From Pimelobacter simplex (GTDB taxonomy: Bacteria; Actinomycetota; Actinomycetes; Propionibacteriales; Nocardioidaceae): a DNA stretch of 64,000 nt. The stretch is from positions 4,526,001 through 4,590,000 of the forward strand of contig NZ_CP096276.1 in assembly GCF_024662235.1 (NCBI RefSeq), written 5' to 3'. The notes under the pieces are model-generated. The model was not told the origin of the DNA and made no database searches. It worked only from the letters and a program-made list of their open reading frames with translations. The position numbers and the translations under genes are program-made. This document shows positions 1-7,642 of the stretch, piece by piece. The stretch's first letter is position 1; each line of letters starts with the position of its first letter.

Positions 1-29
1 TCTGCGCACTCACTTCATCGAGGCTAGGA

Positions 30-47
30 ACTTCAAGTACTTGAAGT
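30..47. promoter_or_regulatory. 18-bp perfect palindrome, candidate operator
   Basis: The bases ACTTCAAGTACTTGAAGT form a perfect inverted repeat 23 nt upstream of the ATG at 71. A TAGGAA hexamer at 25-30 could be a -10 element overlapping its left edge. Such a palindrome over a promoter usually binds a dimeric regulator of the MarR, HxlR or TetR kind. No regulator gene lies beside it in the window, so the binding protein is unknown. Confidence 0.5.
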
Positions 48-70
48 CAAAGGTGTGGGAAAGGTGCAGG

Positions 71-505
71 ATGCTCGGCTCGCGGAAGAGGACCAAGAAG
101 CTCGACGACCTGATGGCGCGGCTCAGGCCCGACCTGAGCCGGGAGTCGCTCGGCGTCGGACCCGCCTTCCCCGGCATCGCCCCGAACCCGCTCCTGAGCA
201 GCGCCGCCCGCAAGCGCAAGGCGGAGCTGCGCACGGGTGCGCTCGCGCTCGGCGTCCTCGTCGACTGGCGCGAGGTCAGCAGCGACGGCAGCCCCCGCGT
301 GGTCCTGGTGCTCGACGTGGAGACCCCCGACGGCACCGCGTTCCGCGGGATCGCCGACGAGGACCTCACCATCACCGAGCTCACCCGGCTCGCTCCCGGG
401 CAGACGCTCCCCGTGCGCTACCGACCGGCCGTGATGGACCACTACGTCGCCCTCGCCCGGGACGCCGACCCCGCCCAGGTGCAGGGGCTCTACGACCGCA
501 GGTAG
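71..505 (+). CDS. Hypothetical protein, 144 aa
   Basis: I do not recognise this protein. It is basic at the N-terminus (SRKRTKKLDDLMARLRP) and has no signal peptide or membrane segment. The C-terminal two thirds look like a small beta-rich domain ending in PVRYRPAVMDHYVALARD, a pattern seen in short actinobacterial DUF3592-like proteins that handle a value or ligand, but this is weak. I chose ATG 71 because GGGAAAGG lies about 6 nt upstream; an in-frame TTG at 41 lies inside the palindrome and is less likely. The gene converges on the response regulator gene and overlaps its 3' end by 16 bp. Confidence 0.6.
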   Translation: MLGSRKRTKKLDDLMARLRPDLSRESLGVGPAFPGIAPNPLLSSAARKRKAELRTGALALGVLVDWREVSSDGSPRVVLVLDVETPDGTAFRGIADEDLTITELTRLAPGQTLPVRYRPAVMDHYVALARDADPAQVQGLYDRR

Positions 506-1128
506 GCCAGGACGGCGAGCACCCGGCGGTGCCCGCTGTCGGACGTGGCGAGCCCGAGCTTGGCGAAGATGTTGCCGATGTGCTTGCTGACCGCGGCCTC
601 GGTGACGACCAGCCGCTCCGCGATCGACCCGTTGTCGAGCCCCTCGGCCATCAGCCCGAGCACCTCCCGCTCCCGCGGGGTGAGCGACTGGACCGGGTCG
701 TCGGCGCGACGCCGGCTCAGCAGCTGCGAGATCACCTCGGGGTCCATGACGGTGCCGCCCGCGGCGACCCGGCGCAGCGCGTCGACGAAGGCGGCCACCT
801 TGCCCACGCGCTCCTTGAGCAGGTAGCCGAGCCCGTCGGCACCGCGCGCGAGCAGCTCGCCGGCGTACCGGTCCTCGACGTACGCCGACAGCACGAGCAC
901 CGGGAACCCGGGACGACGGGCGCGCGCCTCGACCGCCGCCTTCAGCCCCTCGCTGGTGTACGTCGGCGGCATCCGCACGTCGAGCACCGCGGCGTCGGCG
1001 TGGTCCAGGTGGGCGAGGAAGTCCTCCGCGTTGTCGACCGCGGCGACCACGTCGAAGCCCTCGCTGCGCAGCAGCAGGGCCAGTCCCTCGCGCAGGAGGG
1101 TGTCGTCCTCGGCGATCACGATCCGCAT
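490..1128 (-). CDS. NarL/LuxR-type response regulator
   Basis: This 212-residue response regulator is the output half of the two-component system with the kinase upstream. The receiver domain has the acidic pair at residues 8-9 (IAEDD), the phosphoacceptor Asp50 (AAVLDVRMPP) and the conserved Lys105 (YLLKE). A GerE/LuxR helix-turn-helix fills about residues 146-205 (LTPREREVLGLMAEG, then AAVSKHIGNIFAKLG). The start lies inside the kinase gene (13-bp overlap), so the two are translationally coupled. The divergent ABC exporter is the obvious candidate target, by analogy with DesKR/LiaSR-type systems that control drug or envelope-stress exporters; that link is inferred. Confidence 0.93.
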   Translation of the reverse strand: MRIVIAEDDTLLREGLALLLRSEGFDVVAAVDNAEDFLAHLDHADAAVLDVRMPPTYTSEGLKAAVEARARRPGFPVLVLSAYVEDRYAGELLARGADGLGYLLKERVGKVAAFVDALRRVAAGGTVMDPEVISQLLSRRRADDPVQSLTPREREVLGLMAEGLDNGSIAERLVVTEAAVSKHIGNIFAKLGLATSDSGHRRVLAVLAYLRS

Positions 1129-2348
1129 GCCAGCTCCGCCCTCACGTTCGTCGGTCCGCCCTCGGGGCTCACCACGGTCATCCGTCCCTCGAAAGCCTCC
1201 ACCCGTCGCCGCATCCCGGCGAGGCCGCCCCCCGGTCGCTCCACGGCACCGCCGCGGCCGTCGTCCTCGACCTCGACGACGAGCCACGCGTCGTCCACGG
1301 CGACCCGGACGTGCACGGCACGCGCCGCGCTGTACTTGTTCACGTTGTTGAGCGCCTCGGCCACGAGGAAGTAGCTGGCGGACTCGAGCGCCGCCGGCAC
1401 CCGGCCGATGCCGTCGACCGTCAGGGTGCACGGCACCACGCTGCGCCCGGCCAACGAGGCGAGGGCGCCCTCGAGGCCGAGCTCGTCGAGGATCGGCGGA
1501 TAGATGTCGTGCACCGTCCGGCGCAGCCCGGCGAGCGCCTCGGTCGCCGCCTCCTGCGCGCTGCGCAGCTGTGGCAGCCCGTCGCCTCCGGTCTCGAAGG
1601 CGCGCTCGGCGAGGCCCATCATCATCACGACGCTCACCAGCCGGTTCTGGGCGCCGTCGTGCAGGTCGCGCTCGATCCGGCGGAGCTCGGCACCGTGCGC
1701 GTCGAGAGCCGCCGCCCGGCTGAGGGTCAGCGAGTCCACCCGGGCCCGCAGCTCGAAGCGCCGGTCGGGCGTCAGCAGCCGGGCCGAGACCGCCGCGACC
1801 CCGCGCGCCGCGGCGAGCACCAGGAACCACGAGAGCACGGCGTACGCCGCCGCGACCAGCGGCATCGTCGCGGCCAGCCCCCACGAGGTCACCGGGTACG
1901 GCGCCACGACGGGCTCGTCGGCCGGCACCAGGAACCAGTAGAACGGCACCAGCAGCGAGCTCACGACGCCCAGCGGGATCGTGATGCACACCAGCGTGAC
2001 CGTCAGCGTGGGGACGGCGTGGACGACGAGCCACCCGAGCTCGCGACGGGTCTGCCGCGAGAACGCGAAGTGGAGCCGGGCGTCGATCGTGCGGTCCGCC
2101 GGCTCCTGGCTGCTCGGACCGGGGATCGGCGCACCGCGGAACGCCCCGATCCGGGTGCGGGCGCGCTCGGCCCAGCGCCGCAGCAGCCGCGCCGCCTCCG
2201 GGAGGACGAGCACGCCCCCGGTCAGCAGCATGAGGGGGGCGAGCAGGAGGAACGCCATGAAGAAGAGGGTCGAGACGGCGGACGCCCCGGCCTCGACGGC
2301 GAGGAACCGCCAGCTGCGGGCCCACGCGCGCAGCCGGTCCGACGTCAT
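1116..2348 (-). CDS. Sensor histidine kinase, HisKA_3 (NarL-partner) class
   Basis: This 410-residue membrane kinase carries hydrophobic segments near residues 20-50, 108-142 and 158-185. A HisKA_3 dimerisation domain follows, with the phosphoacceptor at His230 in RRIERDLHDGAQNRLV, the standard motif of this class. A degenerate HATPase_c domain covers roughly 310-405 (N-box AEALNNVNKYS, G-box DDGRGGA and GGGLAGMRRRV). The extracytoplasmic parts are short, so the signal is probably sensed within the membrane. It is cotranscribed with the response regulator, which it overlaps by 13 bp, and is transcribed divergently from the ABC exporter genes. Confidence 0.93.
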   Translation of the reverse strand: MTSDRLRAWARSWRFLAVEAGASAVSTLFFMAFLLLAPLMLLTGGVLVLPEAARLLRRWAERARTRIGAFRGAPIPGPSSQEPADRTIDARLHFAFSRQTRRELGWLVVHAVPTLTVTLVCITIPLGVVSSLLVPFYWFLVPADEPVVAPYPVTSWGLAATMPLVAAAYAVLSWFLVLAAARGVAAVSARLLTPDRRFELRARVDSLTLSRAAALDAHGAELRRIERDLHDGAQNRLVSVVMMMGLAERAFETGGDGLPQLRSAQEAATEALAGLRRTVHDIYPPILDELGLEGALASLAGRSVVPCTLTVDGIGRVPAALESASYFLVAEALNNVNKYSAARAVHVRVAVDDAWLVVEVEDDGRGGAVERPGGGLAGMRRRVEAFEGRMTVVSPEGGPTNVRAELACGS

Positions 2349-2444
2349 GGGACCAGTCTGCCCGGCCTCGCCGTCCGGCACGGTAGAGCCAGCTCCACCA
2401 TCGGAACGGTAGCCAGCAGGATTCTGCCGCGCGGCCGGAATTCC

Positions 2445-2450
2445 TAGCGT
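2445..2450 (+). promoter_or_regulatory. Leaderless -10 element TAGCGT
   Basis: TAGCGT fits the actinobacterial -10 consensus TANNNT and ends 6 nt before ATG 2457, so transcription should begin at or next to the start codon. No Shine-Dalgarno is needed. No clear -35 element is seen. Confidence 0.6.
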
Positions 2451-2456
2451 GGAAGC

Positions 2457-3236
2457 ATGATTCGACGAGACCGCGCGACCACCGTCGCCGCTCCTCCTGT
2501 GCCCACCACCGGCGAGGCCCTCCGCCTCGACGGCGTCGTCAAGAAGTACGGCTCGGGCGCCTCCGCCACCGTCGCCCTCCGCGGGGTCGACCTGGCCCTG
2601 GCGCCGGGCTCGTTCACCGCGATCATGGGCCCGTCCGGCTCGGGCAAGAGCACGCTCCTGCACGCCGCTGCCGGCCTCGACCGCCCGACCAGCGGCAGCG
2701 TCCGCCTGGGCGGCACCGAGATCTCCGGCCTGCGCTCCGCGCAGCGCACGCGCTTCCGCCGCGACCACGTCGGGTTCGTCTTCCAGGCCTACAACCTGCT
2801 GCCCGCCCTGACCGTCGAGCAGAACATCACGCTCCCCCTGCTGCTCGCCCGCAGCTCGATCGACGCCGGCTGGCTCGACTTCCTGGTCGCCTCGGTCGGC
2901 CTCGACGAGCTGCGGCACCGCCTGCCCAGCGCGCTGTCCGGCGGCCAGCAGCAGCGGGTCGCCATCGCCCGCGCCCTGGTCACCCGGCCGCACGTCGTGT
3001 TCGCCGACGAGCCGACCGGCGCCCTGGACTCGCGGACCGGCAAGCAGGTGCTCGACCTGCTCGCCCACACGACGCGCGAGCTCGACCAGACGGTGGTGAT
3101 GGTGACGCACGACCCGGTCGTGGCCGCCCACGCGGACCGGGTGATCTTCCTGGCCGACGGCGCGTTCGCGGGACACCTCGACGGTGCGACGCCGGCCCGG
3201 ATCACCGAGTACCTGACCGGGCTGGGTGAGTGGTGA
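2457..3236 (+). CDS. ABC transporter ATP-binding protein (MacB/LolD type)
   Basis: This 259-residue ATPase is the motor of an exporter or lipoprotein-handling system. It has a Walker A motif at residues 58-66 (GPSGSGKST), a Q-loop (FVFQAYNLLP), the signature LSGGQQQRVAIARAL and a Walker B VVFADEPTGALDS, followed by the H-loop VMVTHD. The ADEPTGALDS sequence and the AYNLLP Q-loop are typical of the MacB/LolD/FtsE family that partners FtsX-like permeases. The permease gene begins before this gene ends (GTG/TGA overlap), so the two subunits are made together. The promoter is probably leaderless and faces away from the two-component genes. Confidence 0.93.
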   Translation: MIRRDRATTVAAPPVPTTGEALRLDGVVKKYGSGASATVALRGVDLALAPGSFTAIMGPSGSGKSTLLHAAAGLDRPTSGSVRLGGTEISGLRSAQRTRFRRDHVGFVFQAYNLLPALTVEQNITLPLLLARSSIDAGWLDFLVASVGLDELRHRLPSALSGGQQQRVAIARALVTRPHVVFADEPTGALDSRTGKQVLDLLAHTTRELDQTVVMVTHDPVVAAHADRVIFLADGAFAGHLDGATPARITEYLTGLGEW

Positions 3237-5725
3237 CGCGCCCGGAGCGGCCCCGGCCGGGCGGCCTCGTCCGCGCCGACCTGCGCCGCCACCGCGCGAG
3301 CTTCGCCGGCGTCGCGGTCGCCATCCTCGTCGCCACCGTGCTGGTGACCGGGCTCGGCGTGCTCGTCGAGTCGGGGATCCGCGGCGGACTCGCGCCGCAG
3401 CGGTACGCCGGCGCGGACGTGGTCGTCACCGGGCAGCAGAAGGTGCCCGTGCCCGAGGACCTCGCGATCAGCCTCACCGAGCGGGCACCGGCCCCGGACC
3501 CGGCGTCGATCGCCGCCGTGCCGGGCGTGACCCGCGTGATCGCCGACGTCACCGTGCCGCTCGTGGACGGCCGGAACGGCGCCGTCGTCGAGGCGCACCC
3601 GTGGTCGGCGGCCCGGCTCACCCCGTTCACCCTGGCCGACGGCAGGGCACCCGACGGGGACGACGAGGTCGTGGTGACCGCGGGCAAGGCGGCGGTCGGG
3701 GACGACCTCCCGCTCGCCCACGGCGGCGTCCGGTCGTCGTACCGGGTGGTGGGGGTGGCGTCCGCCCCGGCAGGCGTGGAGCGGGCGAGCCACGTGTTCC
3801 TGACCTCGTCGCGCATCGCCGAGCTGGATCCCCACGACGGCGCCGCGCAGACCCTGGGCGTGTTCACCGACCGCTCCCCCGAGGACGTCGCCGCGCGGAT
3901 CCGCGACCGGCACCCCGACCTGACGGTGCTCACCGGGGCGGCACGCGGTGATGCGGAGTTCCTCGACTCGGGCTCGTCGCGCGCGACGCTCGTCGCGATC
4001 GGCAGCGCCTTCGCCGGCACCTGCCTCCTCGTCGCGCTCTTCATCGTCTCGGGGACGCTCTCGCTGTCGGTGCAGTCGCGACGCCGTGACTTCGCCCTGC
4101 TGCGCGCCGTGGGCGCGCTGCCGCGGCAGATCCATGCGCTGGTGGCGCAGGAGGTGCTCGTCGTGGCCGCGGTGGCGGCGCTGCTCGGCGTCGGGCCCGG
4201 CTACCTGCTCGCCGGCGTGCTGCGCCGCGCGTTCGTCGCCGGGGACGTGATCCCGGCCGACTTCGCTCTCGCCTACAGCCCGGTCCCGGCGCTCGCCGCG
4301 CTGGTCGTCGTCCTCCTGACCGCCTGGGGCGCGGCGCGCATCGCCGCACGCCGCCCGGCGAACCTCGACCCCGTCGACGCCCTGCGCGAGGGCGCCACCG
4401 GCCCCGCCACCGTGAGCACCGCCCGGATCATCGGCGGCGTCGTGGTCCTCGCGGCGGGGCTCGCCCTCTCGCTGGTCCCGCTGTGGCTCGACGGCGAGGC
4501 CGCGGCCGCCGCCTCGGCCAGTGCGGCTCTCGTGCTCATCATCGGCGCGGCCGTCCTCGGACCGTGGCTGGTCGCGGTCGCCGTCCGGGCAGCGGGGGAG
4601 CTGCTGGGCCGGACGTCACCGTCCGCCTTCCTCGCCACCGCGAACGGACAGGCGAACAGCCGCCGGCTCGCCGGAGCGGTCACCCCGATCGCGCTCGGCA
4701 TCACGCTCGGTCTCGTCCAGCTCGGCGCGCCCGCGATCATCGCCGACGAGGCGGCGTCCCAGGCGACGGCGGGCGTCACCGCCGACCTGCGGGTCGTCGC
4801 GCCGGCCGGACTCTCCGCGCCGGCACTCGCCTCGGTCGCCGACCTGCCCGCGGTCTCGGCCCTGTCCCCCGTGACGGTCAGCCAGACCGTGCTCGACTAC
4901 CGGACCTTCGACGGCACCGACGACCGCAGCGAGCAGGTCCTCCAGGGCATCGACCCGAGCACCTCCACCGGACTGCTCGACCTGCAGGTGCGCGAGGGCA
5001 CGCTCGACGACCTCGACGGCGCCGCGAGCGTCGCCCTGAGCACCGACGCCGCGCGCACCCTCCGGATCGGGCTCGGCGACGAGGTCACCGGTCGCTTCGG
5101 GGACGGCGCCCCGCTGCGCGCCCGGGTCGTCGCGATCTACGAGCGCGGACTCGGCTTCGGCGGCGTCACGATGGAAGAGGCCGCCGTCCGCCCGCACACG
5201 ACCAGCGGTCTCGCCACGTTCGCGCTGGTCTCCGGCGACGACCCCGGCGCCGCCCGCACGGCCATCGCCCGCCTCGGGCTGCCGGTGACCGACGGCTCCG
5301 GCGAGGCCGCCGGCGCGGACGCCCAGCGCCAGCAGGGTTGGGTGAACCTGGTCGCCCTGCTCGTGATCCTCGGCTACATCGCGATCGCGGTCGCCAACAC
5401 CCTCGCCATGGCCACCTCGGAGCGCTCGCGCGAGCTCGCCCTCCTCCAGCTCGTCGGAGCCGGCCGCCGTCAGGTGCGGAGCATGATGCGCCTCGAGTCG
5501 GTCCTCGTCGCCTCGATCGCGGCGCTCCTCGGCATCGCGCTCGCGCTGCCCCCACTCGTGGGGATCAGCATCGGCATCTCGGGCCGGCCGCTGCCCGCCC
5601 TGCCCCTCACCGGCAGCGCGGTCGTCGTCGCCGCGATGTCCGCCCTGGCGCTGGTGTCGCTGGCCGTCGCGACCCGCGCCGCCATGCGGACCCAGCCCAT
5701 CACCGAGATCGGGTCACGGCAGTAG
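3230..5725 (+). CDS. ABC transporter permease, duplicated FtsX/MacB domain
   Basis: This 831-residue permease works with the ATPase just upstream. A transmembrane segment near residues 20-43 is followed by a large extracytoplasmic domain (about 50-240). Two FtsX-type membrane domains follow, at about 255-380 and 700-825, separated by a second extracytoplasmic region, so one polypeptide supplies both permease halves as in many actinobacterial exporters. LQSRRRDFALLRAVGA-like and MATSERSRELALLQLVGAG segments are FtsX signatures. GTG 3230 and the adjacent GTG 3233 are both possible starts; the latter gives a 4-bp overlap with the ATPase stop. The 3' end overlaps the convergent methyltransferase gene by 12 bp. 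Confidence 0.92.
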   Translation: MVTRPERPRPGGLVRADLRRHRASFAGVAVAILVATVLVTGLGVLVESGIRGGLAPQRYAGADVVVTGQQKVPVPEDLAISLTERAPAPDPASIAAVPGVTRVIADVTVPLVDGRNGAVVEAHPWSAARLTPFTLADGRAPDGDDEVVVTAGKAAVGDDLPLAHGGVRSSYRVVGVASAPAGVERASHVFLTSSRIAELDPHDGAAQTLGVFTDRSPEDVAARIRDRHPDLTVLTGAARGDAEFLDSGSSRATLVAIGSAFAGTCLLVALFIVSGTLSLSVQSRRRDFALLRAVGALPRQIHALVAQEVLVVAAVAALLGVGPGYLLAGVLRRAFVAGDVIPADFALAYSPVPALAALVVVLLTAWGAARIAARRPANLDPVDALREGATGPATVSTARIIGGVVVLAAGLALSLVPLWLDGEAAAAASASAALVLIIGAAVLGPWLVAVAVRAAGELLGRTSPSAFLATANGQANSRRLAGAVTPIALGITLGLVQLGAPAIIADEAASQATAGVTADLRVVAPAGLSAPALASVADLPAVSALSPVTVSQTVLDYRTFDGTDDRSEQVLQGIDPSTSTGLLDLQVREGTLDDLDGAASVALSTDAARTLRIGLGDEVTGRFGDGAPLRARVVAIYERGLGFGGVTMEEAAVRPHTTSGLATFALVSGDDPGAARTAIARLGLPVTDGSGEAAGADAQRQQGWVNLVALLVILGYIAIAVANTLAMATSERSRELALLQLVGAGRRQVRSMMRLESVLVASIAALLGIALALPPLVGISIGISGRPLPALPLTGSAVVVAAMSALALVSLAVATRAAMRTQPITEIGSRQ

Positions 5726-6805
5726 GGCGTCCCGCTCCGCCGCCTTGCGCGCCACGTAGAAGTAGTTGAACGGATCGCTGCGGATCTCCAGCACCTCGAC
5801 GTCCGACAGCCCCGCCTCCTCGAGCATCCGTACGGCGACCTGCCGCCCCCACACGGTCCCCAGCCCCGCCCCGCCGTCGGCCAGCGACACGGTCATGCAG
5901 TGCATCAGGCTGATCGTGTAGAGGTAGGTGACCCACGGCAGGGCGAGGTTGTGCTCCACCCCGGACTGGGCCTTGATGTCGACCATCAGCAGCAGGCCGC
6001 CGGGCCGCAGCGCGGCGGTGATGCCGGCGAGGACCCGGTCCGGGAAGGCCTGGTCGTGGATCGCGTCGAAGGCCGTCACGACGTCGTACCGCTCGTCCTC
6101 GTCGAGCTCGGCGACGTCGCGGACCTCGAAGGTCGCGTTGGTCAGCCCCCAGGCGGCGGCCTCGGCGCGGGCCGCCTCGATCGGCTCGGCGCCGAGGTCG
6201 TAGCCGACGAAGCGGCTGGCCGGGTAGGCCCGGGCGAGCAGGTTGATCGCGTGCCCGGCGCCGCAGCCGATGTCGGCGAGGGTCGCGCCGCGGGTGAGCA
6301 GGTCGTGGAGGCCGGGGACCGCCGGGACGACCACGTCGAGCAGACCGCCGTCGTGGACCGCGGCCGCGTCCTCGGCCATCAGCTCGTGGAACCGCGGGAA
6401 GCGGTCGTAGCCCAGACCGCCGCCGTCCCGGAACCGCTCGCGCAGCTCGGGCTCCACGCCCGCGAGCATGGTGAGCATCTTCATGCTGCGCGCGAGGTTC
6501 ACCGGTCCACCGGACGGCGTCAGGCAGGCCGCCCGCTCGGCCGGCAGCGCGTAGTGCCCCGTCGCCGGGTCGTACGTCGCGACGTCGCCGGCCACGATCC
6601 CGTCGAGCCACTCGCGCAGGTAGCGCTCGTCCACGCCCGCCGCCGCGGCGAGCGTCGCGGTGTCCGCCGGACCGGTCCGGGCCAGGACGTCGAGCAGGCC
6701 GAGCTCGTCGCCGATGCCGAGGAGCAGGTTCAGGGCGGCGTCCTCGCGCACCCGGATCATCCGCTTCTGGAACGCCTTCGCGGCGTCGCGGTCGAAGGTG
6801 GTCAT
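5714..6805 (-). CDS. SAM-dependent methyltransferase with N-terminal winged helix
   Basis: This 363-residue protein has an N-terminal winged-helix dimerisation domain (about residues 15-95, as in Rv2258c-like and O-methyltransferase families) and a class I Rossmann methyltransferase domain. The SAM-binding motif I is ADIGCGAGHAINLLARAYP, motif II ends in GYDLGAEPI, and the FDAIHDQ segment matches the acidic loop before strand 4. The substrate is unknown. AAGGAGAAG just upstream of ATG 6805 is a strong ribosome-binding site. It is followed upstream by the TetR gene on the same strand, 52 bp away, so the two may be cotranscribed and the methyltransferase could belong to that regulon. Confidence 0.88.
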   Translation of the reverse strand: MTTFDRDAAKAFQKRMIRVREDAALNLLLGIGDELGLLDVLARTGPADTATLAAAAGVDERYLREWLDGIVAGDVATYDPATGHYALPAERAACLTPSGGPVNLARSMKMLTMLAGVEPELRERFRDGGGLGYDRFPRFHELMAEDAAAVHDGGLLDVVVPAVPGLHDLLTRGATLADIGCGAGHAINLLARAYPASRFVGYDLGAEPIEAARAEAAAWGLTNATFEVRDVAELDEDERYDVVTAFDAIHDQAFPDRVLAGITAALRPGGLLLMVDIKAQSGVEHNLALPWVTYLYTISLMHCMTVSLADGGAGLGTVWGRQVAVRMLEEAGLSDVEVLEIRSDPFNYFYVARKAAERDALLP

Positions 6806-6857
6806 CGCGCTTCTCCTTGCTTCGGGGGCGTCGGGGGCGGGCGTCAGGGGCGGGGCG

Positions 6858-7553
6858 TCAGGCGCCGAACAGCCGGGTCACCCAGTCGATCGCCTCGGCC
6901 CGCACCCGCTCCAGGCCGGCGCGCACGGCGTCGTCGTCGGGGCGGGGGTGCTGGCGGTCGAGGGCGTCGCTGGCGAGCTGGCGCACGCCGTACACACCGG
7001 CGAGGTAGGCGGTGTCGGGCAGCCGCTCGCCCGCGGTCGGGTCCCACTCCTGGTGCTTGGTGCGCAGCACCTCGGCCAGCGCGCCGAGGGCGACCCGGCG
7101 CCGTTCCCGGGCCGGCCAGCCCATGCCGTCGAGCTCGACCTGGAAGGCGCGGGCGACGACCAGGTCGGCGGTGAGCGCGTCGAAGTACGCCGCCATCACC
7201 GACTCGACGTACCCGTGCCAGGTGCCGTCGAGGGAGGCCACCGACATCAGCCGGGTCAGCAGCACCTCGATGAACCGGTCGTACGCCGCGAACACCGCGT
7301 CGGTGCGGACCGCGAAGAGGTCGTAGTACGCCGTCAGCGAGATCCCCGCGCGCTCGCACACCTCACGCGCGCCGGTCCCGCGGTCCCCGCGCGCGGCGAG
7401 CAGCTCGGTGACGGCGATCATGATCCGCTCGCGCTGAGCCGCCTGCACCTGGTCGCGGGCGATGTTGTGGCGCCCACGCGGGAGTGGCGCCGGGTGGGTG
7501 AAGAACACCCCGTCGCAGATCGCGGCGACCTCCGGCTCGCTCGGCACGGCCAC
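6858..7553 (-). CDS. TetR family transcriptional regulator
   Basis: This regulator of about 231 residues has its helix-turn-helix near residues 45-75 (ELLAARGDRGTGAREV, then AGISLTAYYDLFA), where the recognition helix ends in the TetR-typical YYDLF. The rest is the variable helical ligand domain. I chose GTG 7553 because longer forms would read through the operator region; a second GTG at 7547 is equally possible. The gene diverges from two secreted hydrolase genes, with a 14-bp palindrome in the 89-bp gap, so it probably represses both itself and that operon in response to an unknown lipid-like or peptide ligand. Confidence 0.85.
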   Translation of the reverse strand: MAVPSEPEVAAICDGVFFTHPAPLPRGRHNIARDQVQAAQRERIMIAVTELLAARGDRGTGAREVCERAGISLTAYYDLFAVRTDAVFAAYDRFIEVLLTRLMSVASLDGTWHGYVESVMAAYFDALTADLVVARAFQVELDGMGWPARERRRVALGALAEVLRTKHQEWDPTAGERLPDTAYLAGVYGVRQLASDALDRQHPRPDDDAVRAGLERVRAEAIDWVTRLFGA

Positions 7554-7578
7554 ATCATGCCCCACTCCCGGCAAAGGC

Positions 7579-7592
7579 GTGACCGCGGTCAC
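7579..7592. promoter_or_regulatory. 14-bp palindrome GTGACCGCGGTCAC, candidate TetR operator
   Basis: A perfect palindrome lies in the gap between the TetR gene and the divergent hydrolase operon. TACAGT at 7603-7608 is a good -10 for the operon, and the palindrome covers its -35 position at about 18-nt spacing. A weaker inverted repeat (AGTACAG/CTGTTACT, 7601-7616) follows. Binding here would block RNA polymerase on the hydrolase promoter. Confidence 0.55.
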
Positions 7593-7642
7593 TCGATTGA
7601 AGTACAGTCTGTTACTCCACTCCACTGCTCCCAGGAGTCCTG

